A stretch of 64,000 nt of DNA from NCBI GenBank assembly GCA_023666975.1, contig JAMPAW010000004.1, forward strand, positions 27,345 to 91,344, in the 5' to 3' direction. The stretch is from Clostridium sp. Lineage in GTDB: Bacteria > Bacillota_A > Clostridia > Lachnospirales > Lachnospiraceae. The notes under the pieces are model-generated. The model was given only the letters and a program-made list of their open reading frames with translations. It was not told where the DNA came from and did not search any database. The position numbers and the translations under genes were made by a program. Shown here piece by piece: positions 16,113 to 25,198 of this stretch. Numbering within the stretch: position 1 is the stretch's first letter; each line of letters begins with the position of its first letter.

Positions 16113-17246
16113 TTAATTTTCCTCCTTAAAATCGTCTGCGGCATCCGCCGCCTTATTCATAGCCGGACGCTTGTCCGACATGGGGACTAAAGTTGGCTTG
16201 CCCTTCGGTTTTTCGATAAAACATCCGAGCATCTTTTCAAAATTTGCCTTGCCGAGCAGCTTTGTCATTGCCGTGATTCCGAGAACCTTATGCTCGTAGG
16301 GGTCAAACCCTGCCTGTTTTACGGCATCTGCGACAGCTGTTTCATTGATATACTTGCGGTTGGAGCGTCCCTCAACCACTTTCCAGCCATCATATTCCAC
16401 ACCGTTTAACGCCTGCTGGAGTGCGTATTCCCTCACATCAGCCGCCCACGCTGCAAGCTCTTCAGCTTTCGCAAGGATGGCGGCAATCTCGGCATCTTCC
16501 AATTTTGCAGGCATTTCAAAGTCGTACTTCGCAAGCTCCAGATTGTACTCAGCCCGCTTGCGGCAGGCCGCTTTGGCTTTACAGAATTGGCAGTGGTCTC
16601 CTGCCTTAAAATCCCCGCCGCCGTCATGGGCGAGTTTGGCGATTGGAGCGAGAGTTTCTTCTGCCCAATGGTACAAATCGGACTTCGGCATCGTGAACAC
16701 GCTGATATTTTCCCTGCGCGGCTGGTAAATCGTCATGCAGACCGATGTGATATCATAAATACCATCGAAAAGCTCCAATGCTCCAAGCGCATAGCACATC
16801 ATCTGCGGATTCTCAAGAGCGGAAACCTCAACGCCCCTGCCATACTTAAAATCGACCACATAGAGCGTCCCGTCCGCGACAATCAGGCAGTCGCCGGTTC
16901 CGAAACCCTCCGGCACATACTTGGAGAAGTCGAGCCGCTGTTCCACAAGAACCACAGGGTCTTTACAGGTGTCTTTCACTTCTTCCACGATTTCGGAAAT
17001 ATAGGCCGCATAATCGCTTGTACACCGTTCCATTTCCTCATCGTAGAAAGAGAGGTTTTCAATCGGATTCCTGACCTCTTTGCCGAGATATTTCAGCACC
17101 TTATATTCGCACAGGCTGTGTGCGTCCGTTCCCTCTGCGGCATATTCGCTACCTTTGTCCGGGACTTCCGCACAGAGTTTTGCAGACGGCGGGCAGGAAA
17201 GCCAGCGGTGTGCGCTTGATGCGGAGAGCAATGCGTGTCTGCCCAT
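16113..17246 (-). CDS. DUF2800 protein, PD-(D/E)XK nuclease with Cys cluster
   Basis: The 377-residue protein has a Cas4/AddB-like layout: SAHRWLSCPPSAKLC near residues 10-25, GFGTGDCLIVADG then YVVDFKYGRG near 125-150, and QFCKAKAACRKR near 230. The D...DxK residues would form the nuclease site, and the cysteines could hold an iron-sulfur cluster. It pairs with DUF2815 in many Clostridia phages and likely serves recombination. The ATG at 17246 overlaps the upstream stop and has GGAGG seven bases before it. Confidence 0.85.
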   Translation of the reverse strand: MGRHALLSASSAHRWLSCPPSAKLCAEVPDKGSEYAAEGTDAHSLCEYKVLKYLGKEVRNPIENLSFYDEEMERCTSDYAAYISEIVEEVKDTCKDPVVLVEQRLDFSKYVPEGFGTGDCLIVADGTLYVVDFKYGRGVEVSALENPQMMCYALGALELFDGIYDITSVCMTIYQPRRENISVFTMPKSDLYHWAEETLAPIAKLAHDGGGDFKAGDHCQFCKAKAACRKRAEYNLELAKYDFEMPAKLEDAEIAAILAKAEELAAWAADVREYALQQALNGVEYDGWKVVEGRSNRKYINETAVADAVKQAGFDPYEHKVLGITAMTKLLGKANFEKMLGCFIEKPKGKPTLVPMSDKRPAMNKAADAADDFKEEN

Positions 17247-17590
17247 CACAGCACCTCCGCTTCCGCAATCAGTGATTCATATTCCGCCGGATCGACATCC
17301 GACAGCTTCTCCGCGCCATGTCTCTGGAGGATTTCCCTGACCTCTGCCGTATGTCCTGCACGGGATTTTTCCGCAAGCACCATGCGGACTTCTTCCAGCG
17401 TCAGCGGGTTCTTCTCCGCAGGAACAGTTTCCTCCGCTTTCGTTTTTTCCGACTTGGAACCTGCTTTAGCTTTCTTTTTCGGCTCTTCCTTCGGCTCATC
17501 GCTTGCCATTGCATCCGCAAGCGCCTGCAGGCTGTCTCCTAAAGAACGGACATCCTCGATGACATCAAGAAGCAGCTTAATTCTGCTCAT
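17246..17590 (-). CDS. Small lysine/glutamate-rich phage protein
   Basis: The 114-residue protein starts MSRIKLLLDVIEDVRSLGD. It has a helical start, a charged low-complexity middle (EEPKKKAKAGSKSEKTKAE) and a folded C-terminal helix pair. No catalytic motif is seen. It is a regular neighbour of DUF2800 in this phage type. The ATG at 17590 follows GGAGGGAGGAAGG. Its last base overlaps the DUF2800 ATG, so the two are coupled. Confidence 0.6.
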   Translation of the reverse strand: MSRIKLLLDVIEDVRSLGDSLQALADAMASDEPKEEPKKKAKAGSKSEKTKAEETVPAEKNPLTLEEVRMVLAEKSRAGHTAEVREILQRHGAEKLSDVDPAEYESLIAEAEVL

Positions 17591-17789
17591 TTTCCTTCCT
17601 CCCTCCTTTGACTTCATGCACCTCCACCGACTCCACGCTCTGTCCGGGTGACAGCAGGTATACCGTTGAAAATTCCCCGAAAAGCAAACGGAGGAATCTT
17701 GCCGGCAGCCTGCGGTCGGCACCGTCCAGCACCCGCATCTTGGATTTCCCGTCCGTGACATTGATGCGGATTCTGTGTTTTAGCGCCAT
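17577..17789 (-). CDS. Small phage protein, unknown
   Basis: The 70-residue basic protein begins MALKHRIRINVTDGKSKM. It is predicted to be beta-rich in its first half. The family is known to me only as a conserved small protein at the head of this operon. GGAAGG lies before the ATG at 17789, and the gene overlaps the next one by 14 bases. Confidence 0.55.
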   Translation of the reverse strand: MALKHRIRINVTDGKSKMRVLDGADRRLPARFLRLLFGEFSTVYLLSPGQSVESVEVHEVKGGRKENEQN

Positions 17790-17839
17790 TTCCAGCACCT
17801 TCCTTTCTGCAAGGGCTGTATCGTTTTTCCCTTACAACC

Positions 17840-17872
17840 CTATAGGCAAAGGAAAGCAGACAAATCCGAAGT
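17840..17872 (-). repeat. 33-bp dispersed repeat, copy 2
   Basis: It differs from copy 1 (13066-13098) at three central positions only. It begins one base after the stop codon of the sigma-like gene and precedes the next gene by about 50 bases. Confidence 0.6.
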
Positions 17873-17873
17873 G

Positions 17874-18470
17874 CTATCCAAAATATTTTTTCAGTTCCTC
17901 ATCTTCCGCAATGGCAGCGTTGATTTTCTTCACCAGCTGGCCGACTCGGACATCGCTGATTCCCATAATCCTTCCGGCCTTTGCCTTTGAAAGTCCGTCA
18001 AGAACTACGAACTGATACACCTTCTGCCACTGTTCCGGCATCCCAGCGATGATTTCCCTCAGACGGAGAATTGTTTCCGGGATATCTTCTTCATCAGATA
18101 CCGCCAGTTCTTCTTCAAGATGGCTGCTGTCACCAAGGTCATCGCCATCGGAATCAGCCTGTCCGTCAAGGGATTCCAGCACCCTGTGTCTGCCGGGAAT
18201 TTCATCCGCAAAAGGCTCCCTTCCAAACTGCTCCTTAAAATCAGCGATGAATTGCTCTTTCCATCTGTCATAGACGGGCTGGAACCACTTCGGCAGCCTA
18301 TTTTCCTTTGCGTTGATGTAAACTTCGTGGTCATCCCACTTGTGCAGATTGATGATGTCAATCTCAGTCACTCCATCTTTGCCCGGCTTGTACTCGGTGA
18401 CAAATTTGCCGTTGTCATCAAACAGCTTGTAGGTGCCCCTTTTGTCCTGCGGTGTTTTCTTGAACCTCAT
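17874..18470 (-). CDS. Sigma-70 region 4-like phage regulator
   Basis: In this 198-residue protein the C-terminal quarter has a helix-turn-helix of the sigma-70 region 4 type (GLSKAKAGRIMGISDVRVGQ, about residues 158-180). The N-terminal half (TYKLFDDNGKFVTEY, VYDRWKEQFIADFKEQFGRE) has no sigma region 2. It is the first gene of the leftward early operon, so it probably controls that operon or later phage promoters. AAAGGAAATC precedes the ATG. A leader hairpin lies upstream. Confidence 0.7.
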   Translation of the reverse strand: MRFKKTPQDKRGTYKLFDDNGKFVTEYKPGKDGVTEIDIINLHKWDDHEVYINAKENRLPKWFQPVYDRWKEQFIADFKEQFGREPFADEIPGRHRVLESLDGQADSDGDDLGDSSHLEEELAVSDEEDIPETILRLREIIAGMPEQWQKVYQFVVLDGLSKAKAGRIMGISDVRVGQLVKKINAAIAEDEELKKYFG

Positions 18471-18514
18471 AATGATTTCCTTTCCGCCTGCTTGACGGAA
18501 TGAGCAATGAGGTA

Positions 18515-18550
18515 CAAAAAATAGCCGAGTGCGGTTGCTCCCCAGCTATT
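18515..18550 (-). terminator. Leader hairpin/attenuator candidate
   Basis: On the minus strand, AATAGCTG pairs with CGGCTATT (8 bp, one G-U) and is followed by TTTTTT. It stands about 45 bases before the first early gene. The stop codon of a short upstream frame (MCTLYSLYPFSGGE) falls inside the 5' arm. That geometry would let a translating ribosome open the stem. Confidence 0.35.
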
Positions 18551-18821
18551 CCCCGCCTGAAAAAGGGTATAAGGAATAAAGGGTACACATTGCCGCTCCT
18601 CTGTTGGTTAACCGACAGAATCCGCTTGATGTATCCAACATTGCCCTATACGTAATCAGGCTTATTGTGAATTTTTTACTCGGAGCATTGCTCCATTTCA
18701 TTTTGGAAGGATGCCGCTGGCTCTTGGCTTCCTATCCTGTAATAAGTATAAATGATTCAAAGAAGTAATAGAAGTTCTCAAATTTTCATATTACTTTTTT
18801 ATTTTAGTAATGCGAAAATGC

Positions 18822-18850
18822 TTGTATTTTGAATTCCAATGATGTATAAT
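18822..18850 (+). promoter_or_regulatory. Sigma-A promoter
   Basis: TTGTAT, exactly 17 bases, TATAAT. It lies 99 bases before the start of the zinc-finger gene at 18949. Confidence 0.75.
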
Positions 18851-18948
18851 CAGAATGTAAGATATTATTTGCAATTACTATAGCGAGTGAAAAAAATAAA
18901 GCCATGGCCATAGCCATGACTTTTAAGGCACATATTGGGAGGGTTATC

Positions 18949-20148
18949 ATGCCGCAAATCATTGAAAATTTTTATGAGAACAATATTTTCCGTTTCGACA
19001 GTTTTGCCTGCGACTGCGAGGAGGAAATACATCACACTGTGCCGGGAGAGCCGCCAACAAGGATTTATAAGCTGCTGTCTCGTCCTGAGAAACCTCTTTT
19101 ATTTTCTTATGTTGCGAAATGCGGATTAGCAAAAATAGCGAAAAACGGCACGAGCGAAGAGAGCAACATACTTGGCTCCCTCATCGCCCTACCAGACAAA
19201 AAGGAATCAGATTTGATCCAATTTTTCAAAAGGAACGGATTTCTGTTCCCGATAGGTTCAACCGGCTATGAAAGCATTGATGCAGGCGTACTTTACGAAT
19301 TGATCTACCGCATTAAAGCAACGGTGGAATTGATGACCGCCGCTAATGAGATAAGGAAGGATTACCGTAAAATTCTCCATCTGACATTGTACCTTATGCT
19401 TTCCGAACCGATACAGATTCAATTGGATTCATCGCAGACAATCTACGAAACCTGCCGTCATTCATTTAGGGAAACTTTGACAAAAGCGGACTCCATGCAG
19501 CTGTCATGGGAGCGGCAGCAGGAAGAATTCAATAAAGACACCTATACAGTTGCAGATACCATTGTTACGCCTTTCTTTGAGTTTGATATCAACGAGTACA
19601 ATGATGTGGTTAGCGGGACTTCGCTTTCGGGAGCAGTCTCATGTACACCGCTGTATAAAAAAGTGGTCCAGCTTTATTGCAGCTATAACGGAAATTCCAT
19701 GGAGCGTAAAATTATCGACTTCCTTTTTCACTTAAATCATGACATCGGACAGGTCAAGACCTTTGATATGAAAAATGGTCTGTCATTTTTGAGTAACGCA
19801 GACTTTTCAAAGCTGAATGACTCCATGAAAGCAAGCCTGCTTGAAATCGCCCGGTTTGTTTTAGGGGAGGAAATTAATGCGAACCTTGGAAACATACATC
19901 CCGAATACAACATACAGACAATGTCACCGTCATGGAAAATTGACTCCCTTTTAGGCGCACTGTATTTTTCCATCTTCTATCTGAAACCAGACTTGGAACT
20001 CTACCGTCCTTGCGCAAACCCGCGCTGCGGCCGTTATTTTCTTGTAAAGACCACATCGACCAGGACGATGTACTGCAGCCAGGAATGCCGGAACCGTGTC
20101 ATGCAGGACAGGTACAGAAAAAGAAAACGCGAAAGCCAGGGCAAATAA
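18949..20148 (+). CDS. CGNR-like zinc-finger protein, cargo gene
   Basis: The 399-residue protein is mostly helical and of unknown fold. It ends in a treble-clef-like zinc finger with C-x4-C (PCANPRCGRYF) and C-x3-C (TMYCSQECRNR) and a very basic tail (RYRKRKRESQ). This tail resembles the CGNR zinc finger, a likely nucleic-acid binding element. The ATG at 18949 has GGGAGG upstream. It converges on the restriction operon and shares a terminator with it. It could be a regulator or an accessory defence gene. Only the zinc finger is recognised. Confidence 0.65.
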   Translation: MPQIIENFYENNIFRFDSFACDCEEEIHHTVPGEPPTRIYKLLSRPEKPLLFSYVAKCGLAKIAKNGTSEESNILGSLIALPDKKESDLIQFFKRNGFLFPIGSTGYESIDAGVLYELIYRIKATVELMTAANEIRKDYRKILHLTLYLMLSEPIQIQLDSSQTIYETCRHSFRETLTKADSMQLSWERQQEEFNKDTYTVADTIVTPFFEFDINEYNDVVSGTSLSGAVSCTPLYKKVVQLYCSYNGNSMERKIIDFLFHLNHDIGQVKTFDMKNGLSFLSNADFSKLNDSMKASLLEIARFVLGEEINANLGNIHPEYNIQTMSPSWKIDSLLGALYFSIFYLKPDLELYRPCANPRCGRYFLVKTTSTRTMYCSQECRNRVMQDRYRKRKRESQGK

Positions 20149-20196
20149 AAAAGGCTCCAGCCCCACAGTTTAGCCGCTGCGGGGCTGAAGCCTTTT
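20149..20196. terminator. Bidirectional terminator between convergent genes
   Basis: AAAAGGCTCCAGCCCC pairs with GGGGCTGAAGCCTTTT, a 16-base stem with one mismatch and a 16-base loop. T-runs on both strands serve the zinc-finger gene and the restriction operon. It touches the stop codon of the latter. Confidence 0.85.
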
Positions 20197-21460
20197 ATAC
20201 TGTATTACCCATTTGTGGCAGTAGTCCGTTGTTTGCAGCCAATGCACTCTCGATTGACTGCGCCAGAGCAATGATGCTGTTCTTTGGATTTCCTGTATAA
20301 TGGTACATCAGATAGCGCGTGTCCACTAAGATACCTTGTATCTTCTCGTAATTATGGGTATTGCTTTTCCAATCGCCAACAGCCACGCCTATATTGCCGA
20401 ATACGCTCTGTATGCCGAAAAAATTCTTCGCCGCATTATACGGCATCAGAAAAGCATTAAAAAGACTGCCGTCCGGCATCTGCCTTTGGCTGTATATGTA
20501 TTCGGCATATGTGATCTGCTTGTTTATGGACGATGAATCCGGCAGATGGTTTGGATTCCCTGTTATCCCATAACGGTAGTACTTAGCATCAAGCACATAT
20601 ATCTTTCCATCGTATATCATGATACTGTCAGGTTCAAGCGGATATTTCTCCTTGTATTTTCCATAGGAAAGAAGCCACCTCGTGCGCGGGAAATAATCCT
20701 GCTTGTTTTTAATGCCAAATACTCTGTCAATCAGACGCTCCCAGACTCCCTCAAAATAGTCCGTACCAAAATAGAACTGTCTCTCTGATGTCTTTTCATC
20801 GATGTATTTCAGCAAGTCCAGCATTGCCCGGAACAGACGCTTATCCTTATCAAGGTTGGTATCGCCAAGTTTATCATTGAGGATTGCGATGAACCTTTTT
20901 GCGTCCATTGCCCCCACGGGTTTCGGCGGCATATACGGCGTGAACAGCCAACCCAGCTTATCAAAGCTTTCATAGACGCAGTGCGTATGAATGCGGGTAA
21001 TCTCCTTGTTCTCATTTGGTGCTGACTGGCGGACAGTATATTGCGTATATATAGGCGTCAAGTTCGCCTGTATAAGCGCAGGCTGTCTCTGTATGGTACG
21101 CACCCAGTCTATATTTCCACGGTCACTCGTCTTGAACACCGGATCGTTCTCCATGTAGTAGCCGTTTTCCATGTAGTTGTTAATGATTTCGAGGTACGCA
21201 TTGATAGGAAAGTCTACCGACTGCGGCGCTTCAAATTTCTTCATCGCAAGCACCTTGTCGGATACATCGGTAAATTCCGCAAGCACTTGGAATAGGTGCA
21301 GGACATCCCTTTTCAAATCTATCTCATCATCCGGCAGCTGATACCCAACAGGGAAATACACCACTGCATCTTCAGTATCGGCCTTAACGCCGACAAAACG
21401 GTCTCCCTCCTCATTCGTGTTTATGTGGCAGCGTTTCCGCAAATCCGATTCTTTTTCCAT
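20195..21460 (-). CDS. LlaJI-family restriction endonuclease subunit (McrC-like)
   Basis: This 421-residue protein is the last gene of the operon. Its C-terminal half carries a PD-(D/E)XK nuclease core: PDSIMIYDGKIYVLD followed by AKYYRYG (about residues 270-295). Overall it resembles the second restriction subunit of LlaJI-type systems, which acts with an McrB-like NTPase. That partner is encoded immediately upstream. The ATG at 21460 is chosen because AAAAGGTGGTGG precedes it. The gene starts 17 bases after the McrB-like stop. Confidence 0.82.
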   Translation of the reverse strand: MEKESDLRKRCHINTNEEGDRFVGVKADTEDAVVYFPVGYQLPDDEIDLKRDVLHLFQVLAEFTDVSDKVLAMKKFEAPQSVDFPINAYLEIINNYMENGYYMENDPVFKTSDRGNIDWVRTIQRQPALIQANLTPIYTQYTVRQSAPNENKEITRIHTHCVYESFDKLGWLFTPYMPPKPVGAMDAKRFIAILNDKLGDTNLDKDKRLFRAMLDLLKYIDEKTSERQFYFGTDYFEGVWERLIDRVFGIKNKQDYFPRTRWLLSYGKYKEKYPLEPDSIMIYDGKIYVLDAKYYRYGITGNPNHLPDSSSINKQITYAEYIYSQRQMPDGSLFNAFLMPYNAAKNFFGIQSVFGNIGVAVGDWKSNTHNYEKIQGILVDTRYLMYHYTGNPKNSIIALAQSIESALAANNGLLPQMGNTV

Positions 21461-21476
21461 GCTGCACCACCACCTT

Positions 21477-23378
21477 TTAATTGCCCTGAACATCGGGATG
21501 AATCAATGCATCGTAAACGGTATCTTTAAACACCAAAAAGCGGGCATTCCCTTTTTCCTGCGCAAACTTTCTTATGACCGCTTCCAGGCTGTTGTACTGC
21601 CCGACATCGAACACATCCTCACGGGAAAACTTGAAAGCATCATCCCACAGGTATTTCAGCACTTTTTCAGGAAACCGGCTATTGCTCCGTCTTGCTTTCG
21701 CCCGTTCAAATTCGCTAAGCTGTCCATCATCGGCTTTCTCATCATAAATCAAATCCCGCAGATGGACAAAATAAGTGCCCAGCCGCTTATCTTCAGAAGA
21801 TGTCAGTCTCACATTCTTCTCAAGGATGATATCATTGATGGCCGTGCAGAAAACGCGCCATGTAACCTCTGTATCCAAGATGGCATGGTTCGCAAATGTA
21901 GGATTAACATCCTCAAAGCTGTTTTCGATCATGCGCATATCCCATCTGCGCTGGAATGCCGTATCAAGCGTAAAAACATTTTGGTCTGAAGTATTCATTG
22001 TCCCAATTATGGACATATTGGATGGGATTCGTACCTTATGGCTTGGATTCCCATAAACGATTTTCGCAATATTGACATTCGTTATACCATACTCGCTCGT
22101 GCCAATCGGATAGCCGTCATCGTCCGTTTCGCTGACTTCCGTCTTCCTGTCGAGCAGCTGGAATACTTCACCGAAAATAGCCGGTGCATTTCCCCTGTTG
22201 ATTTCCTCAATCACAAGGAAATATTCTGTATCCGGGTTCAGGTATGCTTTCTTGAGGAGCGCCGTGAACGGTCCCGGCGTAAACGAATAGCTCACCATCC
22301 CTTCTGACACATTCGGCAAAATCTGTCCGATAAAATCAGAATAGGTATAATCGGGATGGAATACAAGACGCTCCATTCTACTCTCATCATTGCAGTATTC
22401 ATGTGCAATCGTCCAGCTTTTTCCTGCGCCCGGAACACCATATAAAAGCACATTCGTACCGCCCGTAACACGGACATCCTCCAGGTTGTCCTGTTCCAAA
22501 CCAGCTCCTTCAGCATCAAGGTCTTCCAGACCGACCACTTTTGTCGCGGACAGGCGCAGAAACATATCCACACGTTTCTGGTAGGCTTCCAAATCCCCGG
22601 TTCTTCTTTCCATCGCAGTAACAGCTCCGCTGGAATACCGAAGGTAGGGATTCAAACCTTCGGAAAGCAGGGATTTCAATATGCGGAGAGAACCTTTGGC
22701 TTCCTCGTCACCGTTGATATCCACTGGCTGTCCCGTTTCCAGTACCTTGCGGTATAAGCTGTTCTGATTAAACACCACCGCCCGGTTGCCATCTGCCATC
22801 TTAAAAACAGCATTTTCCGACAAAGTGGAGAGAAGTCCTGTTAACACGACTTCGCATTCAGGCTCGGTATTCACATTGAAGCCAATCCATGAGAGTAGCA
22901 CACGGATATACGCATCGTGATGGCTTTCAATAACACTGTGGATAATGTCTGCGTTAACAGAATACATCAGTTTCTTTGGATAGCGGATTCCTCCCGTCCG
23001 TTCGGCGCTTGCGGCTTTGTCATCCGCAACGAAATTGACCTTTGCCAATTTCCAGACAAGCTCGAAAGCGACAATCAGTGCCTCCATTTGGGATTTGAAG
23101 AGTTGGTTTTCATTAATTTTATCTATCAGGCTGTCATAGTCAATCTGTTCTTCTGTGCAGATTTCGGAGAGATAGTCGATAACCCATTGCTCCAATTCTT
23201 CCGTGAGTACGGTTTCATTTCCATGCTGTGCAGAATATACCAACTCCGCAGGGTGGTCAGCACACTCCCATAACAGCACAGCCAAGGCAAGCGTACTTTT
23301 AACATGGGGAAGGGAGGACTTTATGCCCAGTTTCAAATCCATCTCATCATACAGGAAAATATTGTCAGGTCTATTCAT
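21477..23378 (-). CDS. McrB-like AAA+ NTPase, restriction subunit
   Basis: The 633-residue protein has an AAA+ core in its C-terminal half: Walker A LLYGVPGAGKSW near residue 311, Walker B FLVIEEINRGNAPAIFGE near 390, sensor NTSDQNVFTLD and arginine finger FQRRWDMR. The first 290 residues have no recognised domain and probably recognise DNA. McrB-type motors translocate DNA and activate a McrC-like nuclease, here the next gene. The start overlaps the C5 methyltransferase stop by 8 bases. Confidence 0.88.
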   Translation of the reverse strand: MNRPDNIFLYDEMDLKLGIKSSLPHVKSTLALAVLLWECADHPAELVYSAQHGNETVLTEELEQWVIDYLSEICTEEQIDYDSLIDKINENQLFKSQMEALIVAFELVWKLAKVNFVADDKAASAERTGGIRYPKKLMYSVNADIIHSVIESHHDAYIRVLLSWIGFNVNTEPECEVVLTGLLSTLSENAVFKMADGNRAVVFNQNSLYRKVLETGQPVDINGDEEAKGSLRILKSLLSEGLNPYLRYSSGAVTAMERRTGDLEAYQKRVDMFLRLSATKVVGLEDLDAEGAGLEQDNLEDVRVTGGTNVLLYGVPGAGKSWTIAHEYCNDESRMERLVFHPDYTYSDFIGQILPNVSEGMVSYSFTPGPFTALLKKAYLNPDTEYFLVIEEINRGNAPAIFGEVFQLLDRKTEVSETDDDGYPIGTSEYGITNVNIAKIVYGNPSHKVRIPSNMSIIGTMNTSDQNVFTLDTAFQRRWDMRMIENSFEDVNPTFANHAILDTEVTWRVFCTAINDIILEKNVRLTSSEDKRLGTYFVHLRDLIYDEKADDGQLSEFERAKARRSNSRFPEKVLKYLWDDAFKFSREDVFDVGQYNSLEAVIRKFAQEKGNARFLVFKDTVYDALIHPDVQGN

Positions 23379-24444
23379 GCCGCTCGTCCTCCTTCATATC
23401 GTTCATAATCACTTCTGCGATGGACGCTGCCAAAAGCGGCGGCACCGCATTGCCTACCTGTTTCATTTGGGATCCTTTGTTTCCGATAAAATGAAAGCTG
23501 TCCGGGAACGACTGTATCCGCGCTGCCTCCCTGACCGTGATGGCTCTGTCCAAGAAAGGATGGGTAAACTTTCCCGAAGATGGCGTGTCAAAACGAGTCG
23601 TTATTGTGACGGATATCTCATCTTTCCGCATCCGCGTCCATGTGCCGCTGTAAATCGACTTGGTTAAGTGTTCCTTGGGAAGCACCTCTTTTCCTGCATT
23701 CGGCGGAATCATGGCAAGCCTTTCAAGCGCAAGCCCAGAGTGTTTCGTTGCCACATGGTTATACAGCGTCTCCGAACCACTGCGCAGCAGTTTCTGGTAA
23801 TCGCTCTGCGGTTCGTTTCTGTAGTTCTGTTTTTCAGTGCCCTCGCCAGATTCCAAATAGGCCAAATCGCTAATGGCATCCCAGATGGTAACCGATACAT
23901 CTTTGGGCTTGGGCGGTTCCGGAGCCGCCCCGTCCTTTTTCCCGATAATCACCGCCCTCCGGCGGTTTTGCGGAACGCCATAATCAGAAGCATTCAGCAC
24001 GCCGCTTTTAAGCGAATATCCTATTGATTTAAACAGCTCTTCAATCTCCCTGTAAAAATAGCCCCCCTCCGCCGTCAGGAGGTTTGGCACATTTTCCATA
24101 ACAAAATACCTTGGCTTGACCAGTTTGACAACCTCCACATAGTATTTGAACAGAAAATTCCGCTCATCATGGATGGTTTTTCGCTGACCCTTCTGCGAAA
24201 AGCCCTGGCATGGAGGTCCACCGATTACGACATCAATATCCCCACTGTAAATACCAAAGGTTTTCTGTAAATCCAAGGAAGTAATATCCCCGACAATCAT
24301 CTTTGTATCTCTATGGTTTGCGGTGTACGCTGCTGCAATTGATGCATCATACTCATTGGCCAGCACCACATCAAATCCACACATTTCAAACCCAAGGGAC
24401 AATCCGCCAACCCCTGCAAACAAATCGATTACCTTTGGTTTCAT
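23371..24444 (-). CDS. DNA (cytosine-5) methyltransferase of the R-M system
   Basis: The 357-residue enzyme has motif I (IDLFAGVGGLSLGFE, residue 6 on), IV (GGPPCQGFS, catalytic Cys79), VI (MENVPN, about 117), VIII (QNRRRAVIIG), IX (ITVREAARIQSFPD) and X (QVGNAVPP). It methylates cytosine in the recognition site and protects host DNA. It is packed between the amino-methyltransferase (1-base gap) and the McrB-like gene (overlap). The target recognition region is about residues 200-270. Confidence 0.92.
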   Translation of the reverse strand: MKPKVIDLFAGVGGLSLGFEMCGFDVVLANEYDASIAAAYTANHRDTKMIVGDITSLDLQKTFGIYSGDIDVVIGGPPCQGFSQKGQRKTIHDERNFLFKYYVEVVKLVKPRYFVMENVPNLLTAEGGYFYREIEELFKSIGYSLKSGVLNASDYGVPQNRRRAVIIGKKDGAAPEPPKPKDVSVTIWDAISDLAYLESGEGTEKQNYRNEPQSDYQKLLRSGSETLYNHVATKHSGLALERLAMIPPNAGKEVLPKEHLTKSIYSGTWTRMRKDEISVTITTRFDTPSSGKFTHPFLDRAITVREAARIQSFPDSFHFIGNKGSQMKQVGNAVPPLLAASIAEVIMNDMKEDERHE

Positions 24445-24445
24445 G

Positions 24446-25165
24446 TCACGCCCCCTCTATTCTTGCTTCCGCCATGTCATAATAAGCCTTATCCAGTTCA
24501 ATACCGATAAAATTCCTGTCTGTTCGCTTTGAAACCACCCCCGTCGTGCCGCTCCCCATAAAGGGGTCAAGCACCCAGTCCTCTGGATTGGAGAGGATTT
24601 CCACAAAGTGCTGTATAAGGTTCTCCGGTTTCTGCGTGGGATGCTTTCCGTGTCTGCGCTCCCCATTCGGAGTTACAGATGTCTCTATAAAGTCATGGAA
24701 CATGGCACCGCCATTGTTGAAAGTGCCTGTTCTTTTTTTGTATGTGAAGTAAATCCACGCTTCGGTTGAATTTACAAAGTGCAGATTCATATTGCGCGGC
24801 ATGGGATTGGTTTTATGCCAAATCCCTGTGGTTTTATAATAAAAACCGTGCTTTTCCGCAAGCCTAATTATCGTCTCGACTTTGATGATTGCCATAAAGA
24901 CCACCATCGTGCCGCCGTTTTTCATCAAACGTGCTGCGACTTTGAAAAAGTCATCCATCGACTTCTCCCACTCTTTGAACTCCATATCATCCCAGCCCGC
25001 TGAACCAAAAAAATTATCCCGCATTTTACTCAAATTGGTATCACGGCTTTTCATAAAGTTTCCAAGATTATAGGGAGGGTCCGTCACTATCAGGTCAATC
25101 GACTTTTCTTCAATTCTCCTCATAGCGGCTATGCAATCCTCGTTATATAGCTTTATTTCAGGCAT
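24446..25165 (-). CDS. Site-specific DNA amino-methyltransferase (N6-adenine or N4-cytosine)
   Basis: The 239-residue beta-class enzyme has catalytic TDPPYNLG near residue 28 ahead of the SAM motif LDPFMGSGTTG near 205, plus HPTQKPENLIQ. DPPY favours N6-adenine but does not prove it. Paired with a C5 methyltransferase in one operon, it probably modifies the other strand of an asymmetric site. The ATG at 25165 (MPEIKLYN) follows GGAAGGA. An ATG six codons upstream has no ribosome site. Confidence 0.88.
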   Translation of the reverse strand: MPEIKLYNEDCIAAMRRIEEKSIDLIVTDPPYNLGNFMKSRDTNLSKMRDNFFGSAGWDDMEFKEWEKSMDDFFKVAARLMKNGGTMVVFMAIIKVETIIRLAEKHGFYYKTTGIWHKTNPMPRNMNLHFVNSTEAWIYFTYKKRTGTFNNGGAMFHDFIETSVTPNGERRHGKHPTQKPENLIQHFVEILSNPEDWVLDPFMGSGTTGVVSKRTDRNFIGIELDKAYYDMAEARIEGA

Positions 25166-25198
25166 TGCTAATCTTCCTTCCATGTTCGTATTTGGTAT

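Larger units (their letters stand above)
18471..18948. other. Divergent intergenic control region
   Basis: This region lies between the leftward early operon and the rightward zinc-finger gene. Leftwards it holds a 14-codon leader frame (18546-18590, GAGGAG before its ATG), a hairpin with a T-run (18515-18550) and a near-palindrome around GGTTAACC (18602-18617). Rightwards it holds a sigma-A promoter (18822-18850). No larger gene is visible. Confidence 0.5.
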
